From an uncultured Hungatella sp. (GTDB lineage Bacteria > Bacillota > Clostridia > Lachnospirales > Lachnospiraceae), in NCBI GenBank assembly GCA_910577935.1, contig CAJTOT010000015.1:10515-74514 (forward strand): a stretch of 64,000 bases of DNA, given 5' to 3'. A program made the translations under genes and the position numbers. The notes beneath the pieces are model-generated. The model ran no database searches and was not told the DNA's origin. It was given only the letters and a program-made list of their open reading frames with translations. Below, in pieces: positions 18,231 to 26,530 of this stretch (within the stretch, counting starts at the first letter, position 1; each line of letters begins with the position of its first letter).

Positions 18231-19708
18231 AAATATTTTTTGGACAGAATATTTTCTTTGGGTTTCTCCTGGCAGTCACTGCCGTCATTTTCTGCATACT
18301 GTCCAGCGCCCGGTACGAGGAGTTAAGCGCCCGGCAGCTGGAACTGCATGATTTTTACGGAGAGCTGGAGAGTCTCCGTTCAGGGATAACCGACTATATT
18401 ACGAAAGGAAACCAGGAGGCGCTTATCTTTGCGGACAGTTCTCTGGAGAGTTTAAGGCAGTCTGTGGAGCTTCTGCAGAAGATCAGGATTTCTTCCATAT
18501 ATCAGAGGGACATTTCGGATGTGGCGGGGATGCTGGAGCGCTATGGGGCCTGCGTGGGGGAGATCCTTTCCGGCGGGGAGCAGGAGGATGGAAACCGGTC
18601 TTATTATCAGGCAGAAGAACTTTACAGGGCAATTAATGACGAGTTCCGCAGCCTGAACTACCAGATTCTGGAGTACACCTGCATGATGACGGAGAGACTC
18701 CAGGCCACCCAGAAGCTGTATGTTCTGCTGACCAGTATATTTCTGGTGCTCATAATTGCGGCAGATATCGCCTATTCTGTCAGGCTGTCCCGCTCCATCG
18801 TAGATCCTATAGAAGAGCTGGCCTCCTCCATCAGGGGGTACAGCCTGAAGAATCTGGCGGACTATAAAGAAGTGGTTCTCCACTCTGCCTCCAATGAAGA
18901 GATGAATATCCTGGTGGGAGTTTTTAACATCATGCTGAGGACGATAAAGGGGCAGATGGAGAAGATCCGGGAGAACGCGGATATCGAAATCCGGCTGCAC
19001 CAGAAAGAGGTGGAGAACCTGCAGATTACCAATCTTCTCCGCACCAGCGAGCTGAAGGCGCTCCAGATGCAGATCAACCCTCATTTTCTGTTTAATACAC
19101 TGAATATGATTTCTCAGACCGCCTATGTAGAAGGGGCGGACGAGACCTCTCTGCTTTTGGACTCCACGGCGTCGCTTCTGCGGTACGCCCTGGATTTTGC
19201 CGCGAGGGAGGTTCCGCTGCGGAAGGAGATTGAGAATCTGGGGACCTATGTTTCTTTGCTGGAACACCGGTTTGCCGGGCGGATACATTTTACTTTTGAT
19301 TTAGATGAATCCTTTCATGATATTCTGGTTCCCGCCCTGATCCTTCAGCCGCTTGTGGAAAATGCCATCACCCACGGCGTGGGCATGTATTTAAAAGACG
19401 GACAGGTGACGATCTCCACAGAATTTGACAGCCGGAGAAATCTGGGAATCGTCCGGATCAGAGACAACGGCGTGGGGATGGATGAGGAGGAGCTGAACCA
19501 TATCCGGGCGGAGATGAGGCAGCAGAAAAACGCGGAGCAGAAGCTGGGGCTTCTCAATGTGTGGGCGAGGCTAAAAATATTTTTCCACCAAAAGGCGGAA
19601 ATAGAGATTCAGAGCGCCCCGGGAAGAGGGACAGAGATCGCCATTGCGCTCCCCTGTGACAAAAACCTTCAGGAGGAAAGAGACGGAGGCGGAAAGGATA
19701 TAAGATGA
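18179..19708 (+). CDS. Sensor histidine kinase, YesM/LytS type
   Basis: A membrane helix lies near residues 20-42 and another near 178-198, flanking an extracytoplasmic helical domain of about 135 residues. HAMP (about 200-255), the His-kinase domain with LQMQINPHFLFN (His302) and a HATPase_c domain (DNGVGMD) follow. The start ATG lies inside the binding-protein gene behind GGGAG, and the stop overlaps the response-regulator start (ATGA). The kinase should autophosphorylate when the neighbouring binding protein is occupied and pass phosphate to the downstream regulator. Confidence 0.93.
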   Translation: MASVQRKSSADTTERKLKIFFGQNIFFGFLLAVTAVIFCILSSARYEELSARQLELHDFYGELESLRSGITDYITKGNQEALIFADSSLESLRQSVELLQKIRISSIYQRDISDVAGMLERYGACVGEILSGGEQEDGNRSYYQAEELYRAINDEFRSLNYQILEYTCMMTERLQATQKLYVLLTSIFLVLIIAADIAYSVRLSRSIVDPIEELASSIRGYSLKNLADYKEVVLHSASNEEMNILVGVFNIMLRTIKGQMEKIRENADIEIRLHQKEVENLQITNLLRTSELKALQMQINPHFLFNTLNMISQTAYVEGADETSLLLDSTASLLRYALDFAAREVPLRKEIENLGTYVSLLEHRFAGRIHFTFDLDESFHDILVPALILQPLVENAITHGVGMYLKDGQVTISTEFDSRRNLGIVRIRDNGVGMDEEELNHIRAEMRQQKNAEQKLGLLNVWARLKIFFHQKAEIEIQSAPGRGTEIAIALPCDKNLQEERDGGGKDIR

Positions 19709-21288
19709 GTGATTATAATGTTGGAAAAAAATCAGAAAAAGGAGCCGGAGGCGCGTCGTGCCGGATTCTGATCGCAGATGATGAACCCATTGAGTGTATT
19801 GCCCTGGAGCTGCTTCTGAGAAATAATTTTCCGGAACTTCTGGTCCTGCCCAGCGTGTCCAACGGCATCGACTTCGTGGCAAGCGTGCGGGCCAACCATC
19901 CGGATATTGTGATTGTGGACATCAACATGCCTGGGATAAACGGGCTGGATGCCCTTGATATGCTTAAGGACCGGCGCCCAGGCATGAAGATTATTATCCA
20001 TTCCGCCTACAGCGAGTTCGAGTACGCCAAAAGGGCGGTTTCCCTCAACGCCTTTGACTATATGGTAAAACCGGTACAGAAACCTGTCTTCCTGGAGACC
20101 ATGAAAAAAATAATAGAAGCCTTGGGGCAGGAGAAGCAAAAACAGTCTTCGGAAGAGACTATCCACCGTCTCACCGGGGAGGTGAACCGGCTGGTGGAAA
20201 GCGACATCATGTCCTCGGTGATTCTGGGAGTGATCGACGGGAAGACTTCAGAGCTCTTCTTAAACTCTCTGGGTCAGGAATACCAGGGCGGTTTTCTGGT
20301 GACGGCGCGGCATCCGGGCAATGCCGCGCCGGGGTGGGAGCCGAAGCTGAAGGAGAAAATCCTGACGGCCCTCAATCAGGTCTGTCTCTGCCTTGGCAAA
20401 TCCTATTATCAGGATCTGCTTCTGTACCTGATTCCAGGCCAGGGAGTAGGGGAGAGCAATTACAGGCAGTGGAGCAGACATCTCCTGGAGAGCCTGAATC
20501 TGCCGCTTTTGTTCGGGGTCAGCGCCTGGAAGTTTGCCATCGATGAGCTGCCGGATGCCAGGAAAGAGAGCAGCAGCGTCCTTTTAGGCAGACAGGAACC
20601 GGGCATCTGTTTTTTTGAGTATGCCTCTTCCGGGCATAAGATCAATATTTTCCAGGAAAAGAAAGAATATCTTGCAGGGCTGCTGGCATCCGGGAAAACC
20701 CGGGAGTGCTGCGACTGCATTGAACGTCTGTATGAGGAGGCCGCTTCCCGGAACGTTCCTCTGGAGGCCGCGCAGATTTATTCAGCCTATTTTCTCATGT
20801 TCCTCCACAATGAGCTGGCCGGGCGCTTCTCTTCCCCCCTGTATGAGTCCGGCTATATTCCGGGAGCGTGGAAAGAACTGTGGAACTGTACTGCCTACGG
20901 GGAGCTTAAGGAGAAGCTGTGTCTTGCTGTCGGCCAGCTGGGAAGCCTCCTTCTCCGCCCCATGAACAAGTCCTGGGAATATGTGGCAAAGGCATTTCTC
21001 TACATAAAAAAACTGTACAGACAGGATGTCTCCCTGGAGGATATAGCCGGGCTGGTGGGCATCAGCCCCTTTTATCTGAGCCGTCTTTTAAAACAGGAAC
21101 TGAACGAGACGTTTGTGGAGATACTCACCAAGGTGCGCATCACCAGGGCCCTGGTCCTTCTGTCAGATTCCCGGAAGACGATCCGTGAGATCGGGGAGGA
21201 AGTGGGATACGGCAACACAACCTATTTTTATAAGGTATTTAAAAAACAGACAGGGATGACAGTGGGGGAGGTGAGACGGTATCTGTAG
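19705..21288 (+). CDS. YesN-type response regulator, receiver plus AraC HTH
   Basis: The receiver domain (about residues 20-140) has the acidic pocket IADDEP and phospho-acceptor Asp72 in VDINMPG. The C-terminal pair of AraC helix-turn-helix motifs (about 430-525) includes SLEDIAGLVGISPFYLSRLLKQE and IREIGEEVGYGNTTYFYKVFKKQTG. The middle 280 residues are a poorly conserved linker domain typical of YesN proteins. It is translationally coupled to the kinase. Likely targets are its own operon and the divergent esterase, since no transporter or hydrolase genes follow. Confidence 0.93.
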   Translation: MSDYNVGKKSEKGAGGASCRILIADDEPIECIALELLLRNNFPELLVLPSVSNGIDFVASVRANHPDIVIVDINMPGINGLDALDMLKDRRPGMKIIIHSAYSEFEYAKRAVSLNAFDYMVKPVQKPVFLETMKKIIEALGQEKQKQSSEETIHRLTGEVNRLVESDIMSSVILGVIDGKTSELFLNSLGQEYQGGFLVTARHPGNAAPGWEPKLKEKILTALNQVCLCLGKSYYQDLLLYLIPGQGVGESNYRQWSRHLLESLNLPLLFGVSAWKFAIDELPDARKESSSVLLGRQEPGICFFEYASSGHKINIFQEKKEYLAGLLASGKTRECCDCIERLYEEAASRNVPLEAAQIYSAYFLMFLHNELAGRFSSPLYESGYIPGAWKELWNCTAYGELKEKLCLAVGQLGSLLLRPMNKSWEYVAKAFLYIKKLYRQDVSLEDIAGLVGISPFYLSRLLKQELNETFVEILTKVRITRALVLLSDSRKTIREIGEEVGYGNTTYFYKVFKKQTGMTVGEVRRYL

Positions 21289-21496
21289 AAAGGAGAATAT
21301 GGGTAATGAGGGAACTGAGGAAGGCTCCTTCAGACCAGACATAAATATTTTAATCAATGGGATGAAATCAATTCTTTCCTGTGTTGATTTTTCCGGATAA
21401 GAAATAGATTTATTGAGAAAAAATGCTGATTTCTTAAAAACGCGGACTGGTGGAAAAAGAAATACAGAAGAAAGAATAAGGTTTAAAGGCTTGTAG

Positions 21497-21541
21497 AGCC
21501 AAACTAAAAGGCGCCCCATAGTTAAGGGTGTCTTTTGGCTT
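21497..21541 (+). terminator. Rho-independent terminator, about 210 bp after the response regulator gene
   Basis: AAAAGGCGCCC (21506-21516) pairs with GGGTGTCTTTT (21526-21536), allowing G-T pairs. Outer AGCC/GGCT bases (21497-21500, 21537-21540) extend the stem, and the descending arm carries the T-tract. Confidence 0.6.
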
Positions 21542-21703
21542 GTTCATTTTCAAAGTGTAAATATCCATTTCCTGTATAAATATAAGCGGTCTGGGTTGGA
21601 AATAGGCAGCTTCACCAGAACAAGGGGCAGATCAGATAATCCGGTTAGCTAACCAAAAAATAAATGATACCAAAGAAATCTCCAGCAAGTAAATTCGTCC
21701 AAA

Positions 21704-21731
21704 CATATTCTCCCGTTTCTTTGCATATGCT
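21704..21731 (+). promoter_or_regulatory. Sigma-E-like sporulation promoter for spoIIID
   Basis: ACATATT (CATATT at 21704-21709) and CATATGCT (21724-21731) are separated by 14 bases. This agrees with the sigma-E pattern KMATATT-N14/15-CATACAMT except for two -10 bases. In Bacillus and Clostridium spoIIID is transcribed by sigma-E, so the match fits the gene. It lies 27 bases upstream of the TTG start. Confidence 0.55.
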
Positions 21732-21758
21732 GTAAAAAACATTTTCAGGGGGAAGACC

Positions 21759-22034
21759 TTGAAGGAATATATCGAGGAGCGTGCAGTGGCCATAGCCAAT
21801 TATATTATAGACCATAATGCCACGGTGCGGCAGACTGCGAAGAAGTTTGGGATCAGTAAAAGTACAGTTCACAAGGATGTCACCGAGCGGCTGGAGAACA
21901 TCAATCCCTCCCTTGCTGCCCGCGCCAGAGTGGTGCTGGACGTGAACAAGTCAGAGCGCCATATCCGGGGCGGCCTGGCTACCCGCGAGAAGTATCAGCA
22001 CAGGCTGGCCATCTGCAGCAGGGAGGAGGACTAA
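21759..22034 (+). CDS. spoIIID: SpoIIID, sporulation transcription factor
   Basis: This is a 91-residue DNA-binding protein matching SpoIIID along its whole length (MKEYIEERAVAIANYIIDHNATVRQTAKKFGISKSTVHKDVTERL). The central helix-turn-helix recognises mother-cell promoters and switches expression between sigma-E and sigma-K programmes. The start is TTG, with GGGGGA 7 bases upstream. The gene is monocistronic, between a sporulation-type promoter and a strong terminator. It marks the organism as an endospore former. Confidence 0.96.
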   Translation: MKEYIEERAVAIANYIIDHNATVRQTAKKFGISKSTVHKDVTERLENINPSLAARARVVLDVNKSERHIRGGLATREKYQHRLAICSREED

Positions 22035-22042
22035 GCTTTGGG

Positions 22043-22069
22043 GAGCCACTGGAGGGAGTGGCTCTTTTT
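22043..22069 (+). terminator. Rho-independent terminator after spoIIID
   Basis: GAGCCACT (22043-22050) and AGTGGCTC (22057-22064) pair around a 6-base loop, followed by a T-rich tract, nine bases past the stop codon. Confidence 0.9.
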
Positions 22070-22178
22070 CTTTTGGGGGAAGAAAGTCTATATTTATATG
22101 GAAAGATACTGGGCAAAATCATAATTTTTCTCAACCTCACATAGATATAGAAACAATCAAGTATAAAGAGGTTATGAG

Positions 22179-22616
22179 ATGAGCAAGAAACCATGGAGAA
22201 TATCCCCCCTCCTCCGCTCTCTTTTCCTGGCAGTGCTTTGTTTGGCGGCGCTGCTTGCCGGCGGCTGTCAGGTCAGCAAGGATGACGGGAAAAAGGTGCG
22301 GGATCTGGAGTTTGCGGTGGTGGGGGACGGGGACGTGCCGGCGGAGTTAAAGCAGATCATCGCGGAGAAGACGGCCCAGCCCTTTAAGCTGACGTTCAGC
22401 GATGAGCAGAATCTTTACATAGTGGTGGGGTACGGGCCTCAGTCCACAGGAGGATACAGCATCGCGGTGAAGGAGCTGTATCTCACAAGCAACTCCATTG
22501 TCATCGACACGGAGCTTCTGGGGCCGGAGAAGGGGGAAAACCCGGCGCCGGAGACTTCCTACCCATATGTGGTGGTGAAGACGGAGAATCTGGAAAATCC
22601 CGTTATCTTTCAGTAA
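22179..22616 (+). CDS. PrcB-C domain lipoprotein
   Basis: This 145-residue protein has a lipoprotein signal ending in LLAGGC and a C-terminal region resembling the PrcB-C domain (VVGYGPQSTGGYSIAVKELYLTSNSIVIDTELLGP). PrcB was named as a subunit of the dentilisin protease complex in Treponema; in Clostridia the domain occurs in small lipoproteins of unknown role. AGAGG precedes the ATG. It is monocistronic between spoIIID and cysE with its own terminator. No protease gene is nearby, so the partner is unknown. Confidence 0.8.
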   Translation: MSKKPWRISPLLRSLFLAVLCLAALLAGGCQVSKDDGKKVRDLEFAVVGDGDVPAELKQIIAEKTAQPFKLTFSDEQNLYIVVGYGPQSTGGYSIAVKELYLTSNSIVIDTELLGPEKGENPAPETSYPYVVVKTENLENPVIFQ

Positions 22617-22631
22617 AACGGTGCCGGAGGT

Positions 22632-22675
22632 AAAAGGCCATGGCTGTCATGGGAGCATGCCATCCATGACCTTTT
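22632..22675 (+). terminator. Terminator after the PrcB-domain gene
   Basis: AAAAGGCCATGG (22632-22643) pairs with CCATGACCTTTT (22664-22675), with one mismatch, 15 bases past the stop. The arm ends give a short T-tract on either strand. Confidence 0.65.
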
Positions 22676-22710
22676 GCATTCGGCATCATATAATTAAGTA
22701 TCAGGGTCAG

Positions 22711-22744
22711 AAAGTCATGAGATTTGTGAAACACATATGACTTT
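22711..22744. promoter_or_regulatory. Inverted repeat just upstream of cysE
   Basis: AAAGTCAT (22711-22718) and ATGACTTT (22737-22744) are exact complements, with a smaller inner TGTG-AAA-CACA stem. It ends 42 bases before the cysE start and may be an operator or RNA hairpin. It is too short for a T-box, the usual cysteine control element of clostridial cysE. Confidence 0.4.
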
Positions 22745-22786
22745 GTGGCCCTGCTCTTATGTTTTGCGAGGAGAAAGGGGATAATT

Positions 22787-23440
22787 ATGATCATTAAAGA
22801 TATCTGGAGCGATGTGAAAGCGGTTCAGGGCAGGGATCCGGCGGCAAGAAGCACCCTGGAGGTTCTTCTGCTGTACCAGGGAGTCCACGCTCTGATCTGG
22901 CACAGGTTTGCCCACTGGTTTTATGAGCGCCGCCTGTACTTTGCGGCGCGGCTGCTCTCCCAGCTTGCCCGTTTTTTTACCCAGATTGAGATTCATCCGG
23001 GGGCGAAGCTGGGGCGGGGGATACTCATTGACCACGGAGGCGGGGTGGTCATCGGCGAGACCGCCGTGGTGGGGGACGACTGCACCATCTACCAGGGAGT
23101 CACTCTGGGAGGCGTGGGCTCGGAGAAGGGAAAGCGCCACCCCACCCTGGGAAAGGGAGTGACCGTGGGGGCGGGGGCAAAAATTCTCGGCTCTTTTGAA
23201 GTGGGAGACCATTGCACAATCGCCGCGAATGCAGTATTATTAAAACCTCTGGAGGACAACATCACGGCGGCGGGGGTGCCGGCGAGGGTTGTGAAAAAGG
23301 ACGGGGTGGCTGTCCTCAAAAAGGATGGGGACAGTCTGTCCGCGGCGGATTATAATAACATTAAGAATATGGAGACAAAGCTGGCGATGCGCCTCGAAAA
23401 GCTGGAGAGAGAGGTGGCGGAGATGAAAAGCCGGGTCTGA
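22787..23440 (+). CDS. cysE: Serine O-acetyltransferase (CysE/EpsC type)
   Basis: This catalyses L-serine plus acetyl-CoA to O-acetylserine, the first step of cysteine synthesis. A short alpha-helical N-terminal region (LLLYQGVHALIWHRFAHWFY) precedes a left-handed beta-helix of hexapeptide repeats with active-site His in LIDHGGGVVIGET and the glycine-rich loop VTLGGVG. At 217 residues it is the short, Firmicutes type. The ATG at 22787 has AAAGGGG upstream; an earlier in-frame start at 22745 was rejected. The tail (NMETKLAMRLEKLEREVAEMKSRV) looks coiled. No cysK is adjacent. Confidence 0.95.
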   Translation: MIIKDIWSDVKAVQGRDPAARSTLEVLLLYQGVHALIWHRFAHWFYERRLYFAARLLSQLARFFTQIEIHPGAKLGRGILIDHGGGVVIGETAVVGDDCTIYQGVTLGGVGSEKGKRHPTLGKGVTVGAGAKILGSFEVGDHCTIAANAVLLKPLEDNITAAGVPARVVKKDGVAVLKKDGDSLSAADYNNIKNMETKLAMRLEKLEREVAEMKSRV

Positions 23441-23470
23441 AAAACGGACGACAGGAGGAAACAAAAGCCA

Positions 23471-24433
23471 ATGAACTTGAAAGAAAGCAGAGAAAGCACA
23501 GATATGCCCAGAGACGGGAAGCCGGGGCCGGAGCGGGGAACCGCGGGCCGGAATCCTGGCGGGGAGCCTGGAGAAAGGGGGCGGGAGGAGAGCAGGGAGC
23601 GGATAAAGGAGATCGAGCGCAGCATCATCAGAGACTTCCGCAAGACTGTCTGGCGTCCGTTTGTCAGCGCCCTCAACGAATACGAGATGATACAGCCGGG
23701 GGACAACGTGGCAGTCTGCATCTCCGGCGGGAAGGATTCTTTTTTGCTGGCCAAGTGCATGCAGGAGATTCTGCGCCACGGAAAGTTCCGTTTTGGCCTG
23801 GAATTTCTGGTGATGGACCCGGGGTATCACCGGGACAACCGGCGGCTGATCGAGGAAAACGCCCGCCTTATGGGCATCCCGGTACAGATCTTTGACTCGG
23901 ACATCTTTGACGTGGTGGTGGATATCAAAGAATCCCCCTGCTATCTCTGCGCCCGCATGCGGCGCGGGTGGCTCTATGCCAAGGCCCGGGAGCTGGGCTG
24001 CAGCAAGATTGCCCTGGGCCACCATTTTGACGACGCCATCGAGACCATTCTGATGAGCATGCTTTACGGGGCGCAGGTCAACACCATGATGCCTAAGCTG
24101 CACAGCGCCAACTTTCCGGGGATGGAGCTGATACGCCCGCTGTATCTGGTTAGGGAATCTGCTATCCTGGACTGGAAGAATTCCAACAACCTCCGTTTCC
24201 TCCAGTGCGCCTGCAGGTTTACGGAACAGATTGAAAAGGAAAAAGCCATGGAGGAGGAGGTTCACTCATCCAAACGCCAGGAGATCAAGGAGCTGATCCG
24301 GAAGCTGGAGGATAAAAACCCCGGCGTGGCAAAGAACATTTTCCGGAGCGTGGAGAATGTGAATCTGGATGCGTGCATCGGGTATGTAAAAGACGGACAG
24401 CGCCATCATTTTCTGGAAACATACGAAAGCTGA
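23471..24433 (+). CDS. TtcA-like ATP-pyrophosphatase (tRNA thiolation family)
   Basis: This is a PP-loop protein of the TtcA/CTU1 family, with the ATP-binding motif SGGKDS (about residues 86-91), the paired cysteines in CYLCARMRRG, ALGHHFDDAIETILMSM, and a third cysteine in LQCACRF. These cysteines fit the Fe-S or thiol chemistry of tRNA 2-thiocytidine synthesis. Clostridial members are often annotated TtcA, but the exact tRNA target here is unproven. The first 45 residues are polar and low complexity (GKPGPERGTAGRNPGGEPG), so a later start is possible, although AGGAGG lies 12 bases before the ATG. It follows cysE by 30 bases, pairing cysteine supply with sulfur transfer. Confidence 0.83.
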   Translation: MNLKESRESTDMPRDGKPGPERGTAGRNPGGEPGERGREESRERIKEIERSIIRDFRKTVWRPFVSALNEYEMIQPGDNVAVCISGGKDSFLLAKCMQEILRHGKFRFGLEFLVMDPGYHRDNRRLIEENARLMGIPVQIFDSDIFDVVVDIKESPCYLCARMRRGWLYAKARELGCSKIALGHHFDDAIETILMSMLYGAQVNTMMPKLHSANFPGMELIRPLYLVRESAILDWKNSNNLRFLQCACRFTEQIEKEKAMEEEVHSSKRQEIKELIRKLEDKNPGVAKNIFRSVENVNLDACIGYVKDGQRHHFLETYES

Positions 24434-24500
24434 GAATGTTTCGCCGGATTTCCACATACACTTATTATAAAAGCAGACAGAAAGACAGGTAGGTGTGACT

Positions 24501-26402
24501 ATGTTGGAGCTGGTGAAACAAAATATACATATGAACCGTTTTAAAAATAACGTGGCGACCCAGGTGACTCTCGACGACGATTTTATCGTGCCGGACACCA
24601 TGGACGACATGACCCGGATCATCTTAAGTGCCGGTGATATTCAGATAGAGTCCGTGAAAAATCAGGTAGAGCGTGTGACGGTCAAGGGGAAATTGAACTT
24701 CCAGATCCTTTACAGAAAAGCGGAGGGGGGACTGCAGACCATGGCAGGAAATATCCCCTTTGAGGAGCCGGTAAACGTGTCGGGGCTGGAAGAGAAGGAT
24801 TATCTGGGAGTCGCTTGGGATCTGGAGGATTTGACGGCGGGCATGATCAACTCCCGGAAGGTCAGCGTGAAGGCCATTGTCACTCTTGTGGTGAGGGTGG
24901 AAACCCTCTATGACACGGAGGCAGCGGTGGACGTGGTGGAGACAGGACCGTCGGCCAGGGACAGAGGCGGCTGGGGGACGGACAGCGACAGCCGGTGGAG
25001 CGGCCCGGAGCAAGGCGACGGAGGCTGGAACGGCGGAAACCGCGGCAGCGATGGCTGGAACGGCGGAAACAGCGGGGACGAGTGGGGCAAAAGAGCCAGG
25101 AGCGACGGCGGCCGGGGAGGCGCAAGGCAGGAGGAGGACGGCTGGAACGGGGGAGAATTTGACGACGGCAGCTGGAGCGGCAGGGACCGTGGCGAGCCGG
25201 GGAGCCAGCCGGGAGGACAGGACGGCGGGCTTCGGGGCTGGGAGGCGGGAGCCGGAGAGGCTTCGGGAGATGCAGGAGAGAAAGTGAAGGACTTGGAGAT
25301 TATGAGGCGGCAGGCAGATGTGGCCGTGATCGCCGTGCGGCGCAAGGACACTTACCGCATAAAAGAGGACATCTCTCTGTCCGGCAGCAAGCCGGGGATC
25401 GAACAGATTCTCTGGAGTGACATCCGCCTGAGAGGAACCTCCACCAAGCCTCTGGACGGCAGAGTCCATGTGGAGGGGGAAGTGATGATCTTCGCCATCT
25501 ATGCGGGAGAGGGGGAGAGCGCTCCCATACAGTGGCTGGAGGAGAGCATTCCGTTTGCCGGGGAGGTGGATCTGCCTGAGGCCGTGGAGGGCATGGTGCC
25601 GTCCATATCGGTCCGCCTGGTACACAAGGAACTGGAGGCCAAGCCGGACTATGACGGAGAGATGCGGGAACTGGAGCTGGACGCTGTGCTGGAGCTGGAT
25701 ATGAAGCTCTATGAAGAGAAGAAGATTGAGCTTCTCGGGGATTTCTATTCTAATGACCGGGAGCTGGAGCTGGAGTCCGGGGAAGTGTGTTTTGACAGGC
25801 TCCTGGGGAAGAATACGGGGAAATGCCGCATCGCCGAGAAACTGGAGCTCAATTCCGGTGACCGGGTCCTGCAGATCTGCCACAATGACGGGACCATCAA
25901 AATCGACGATGTGGAGATCAAGGACGATTCCCTTCAGATTGACGGCGTGCTGGAAGTGTCCCTGCTCTATCTGACCTCCGACGACGGGGAGCCGGTGAAG
26001 GCGGGGACGGAGGTGGTTCCTTTCCATTACGAGGCGGAGACGCCGGGAATCACTCCGGACAGCGTGTACCAGCTGAATACAGGCTTAGAGCAGATGACGG
26101 CGGTGATGGCCGGAGGCGATACGGTGGAGGTGAAGGCGGTTTTAAGCCTGGATATCCTGGTTCTCCAGCCCGTGAAGGAACCGGTGATCCTGGGTGTGAA
26201 GGAGATACCCCTGGACTTGGAAAAATTGCAGGAGCTTCCGGGAATCACCGGATATATTGTCCAGCCGGGAGACTGCCTGTGGGATATCGCGAAGAGATTC
26301 CACACCACCAGAAAACACGTGATGGAGGCCAACGCCCTGGCAGGAGACCAGGTAAAGCCCGGAGACCGGCTGATTCTCGTGAAAGAGGTGGCAGGGGCGT
26401 AG
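24501..26402 (+). CDS. SPOCS (DUF3794) and LysM domain protein, probable spore-coat factor
   Basis: The N-terminal 140 residues and a central-to-C-terminal region (about 270-570) look like repeated SPOCS/DUF3794 domains (for example EDISLSGSKPGIEQILWSDI and EVVPFHYEAETPGI). A C-terminal LysM (about 583-628; YIVQPGDCLWDIAKRFHTTRKHVMEAN) should bind peptidoglycan or cortex. Between the SPOCS domains sits a disordered, Gly/Trp/Asp-rich insert of about 115 residues with repeated GWNGGN units. The start at ATG 24501 has AGGTAGGT upstream; the GTG at 24495 is too close to it. Proteins of this type occur in spore-forming Clostridia and are thought to act in coat or cortex assembly. I see no signal peptide. 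Confidence 0.85.
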   Translation: MLELVKQNIHMNRFKNNVATQVTLDDDFIVPDTMDDMTRIILSAGDIQIESVKNQVERVTVKGKLNFQILYRKAEGGLQTMAGNIPFEEPVNVSGLEEKDYLGVAWDLEDLTAGMINSRKVSVKAIVTLVVRVETLYDTEAAVDVVETGPSARDRGGWGTDSDSRWSGPEQGDGGWNGGNRGSDGWNGGNSGDEWGKRARSDGGRGGARQEEDGWNGGEFDDGSWSGRDRGEPGSQPGGQDGGLRGWEAGAGEASGDAGEKVKDLEIMRRQADVAVIAVRRKDTYRIKEDISLSGSKPGIEQILWSDIRLRGTSTKPLDGRVHVEGEVMIFAIYAGEGESAPIQWLEESIPFAGEVDLPEAVEGMVPSISVRLVHKELEAKPDYDGEMRELELDAVLELDMKLYEEKKIELLGDFYSNDRELELESGEVCFDRLLGKNTGKCRIAEKLELNSGDRVLQICHNDGTIKIDDVEIKDDSLQIDGVLEVSLLYLTSDDGEPVKAGTEVVPFHYEAETPGITPDSVYQLNTGLEQMTAVMAGGDTVEVKAVLSLDILVLQPVKEPVILGVKEIPLDLEKLQELPGITGYIVQPGDCLWDIAKRFHTTRKHVMEANALAGDQVKPGDRLILVKEVAGA

Positions 26403-26424
26403 CGGCGCGGCAGAAAAATATGGA

Positions 26425-26453
26425 TGCACAAAAATCCGTTTTTAGGATATAAT
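26425..26453 (+). promoter_or_regulatory. Probable sigma-A promoter of the GIY-YIG gene
   Basis: TGCACA (26425-26430) and TATAAT (26448-26453) are separated by 17 bases. The predicted transcript begins about 220 bases before the ATG and contains the stems described for 26531-26647. Confidence 0.5.
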
Positions 26454-26530
26454 ACAGTATAAGGTTTATGGATGAACGGTGTCATATCCGCATCCAGCTG
26501 GTGCTTCAAATAGATTCAGGGCAACCTGGG

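Larger units (their letters stand above)
21289..21758. other. 470-bp intergenic region upstream of spoIIID
   Basis: This holds a terminator (21497-21541) and a sporulation-type promoter (21704-21731). A 33-codon frame (21299-21400) starts 10 bases after the regulator gene, but its ribosome binding site is only 3 bases from the ATG and the product resembles nothing I know. I see no RNA gene here. Confidence 0.6.

Noticed and set aside
21299..21400. A 33-codon frame directly after the response regulator
   Set aside because: The AAAGGAG is only 3 bases from the ATG and the peptide has no recognisable feature; kept only as a note.
21163..21519. A 118-codon minus-strand frame at the end of the regulator gene
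   Set aside because: It overlaps the conserved AraC domain and a terminator and lacks a ribosome site.
22676..22786. A cysteine T-box upstream of cysE
   Set aside because: The region is about 110 bases, too short, and lacks T-box-like and antiterminator segments.
23240..24265. A 341-codon open frame antisense to the TtcA-like gene
   Set aside because: It is a mirror of GC-rich codons; the sense PP-loop protein explains the sequence.
24624..26027. A 467-codon open frame antisense to the SPOCS-LysM gene
   Set aside because: The sense strand has recognisable domains and a good ribosome site; the antisense product is low complexity and unlike known proteins.
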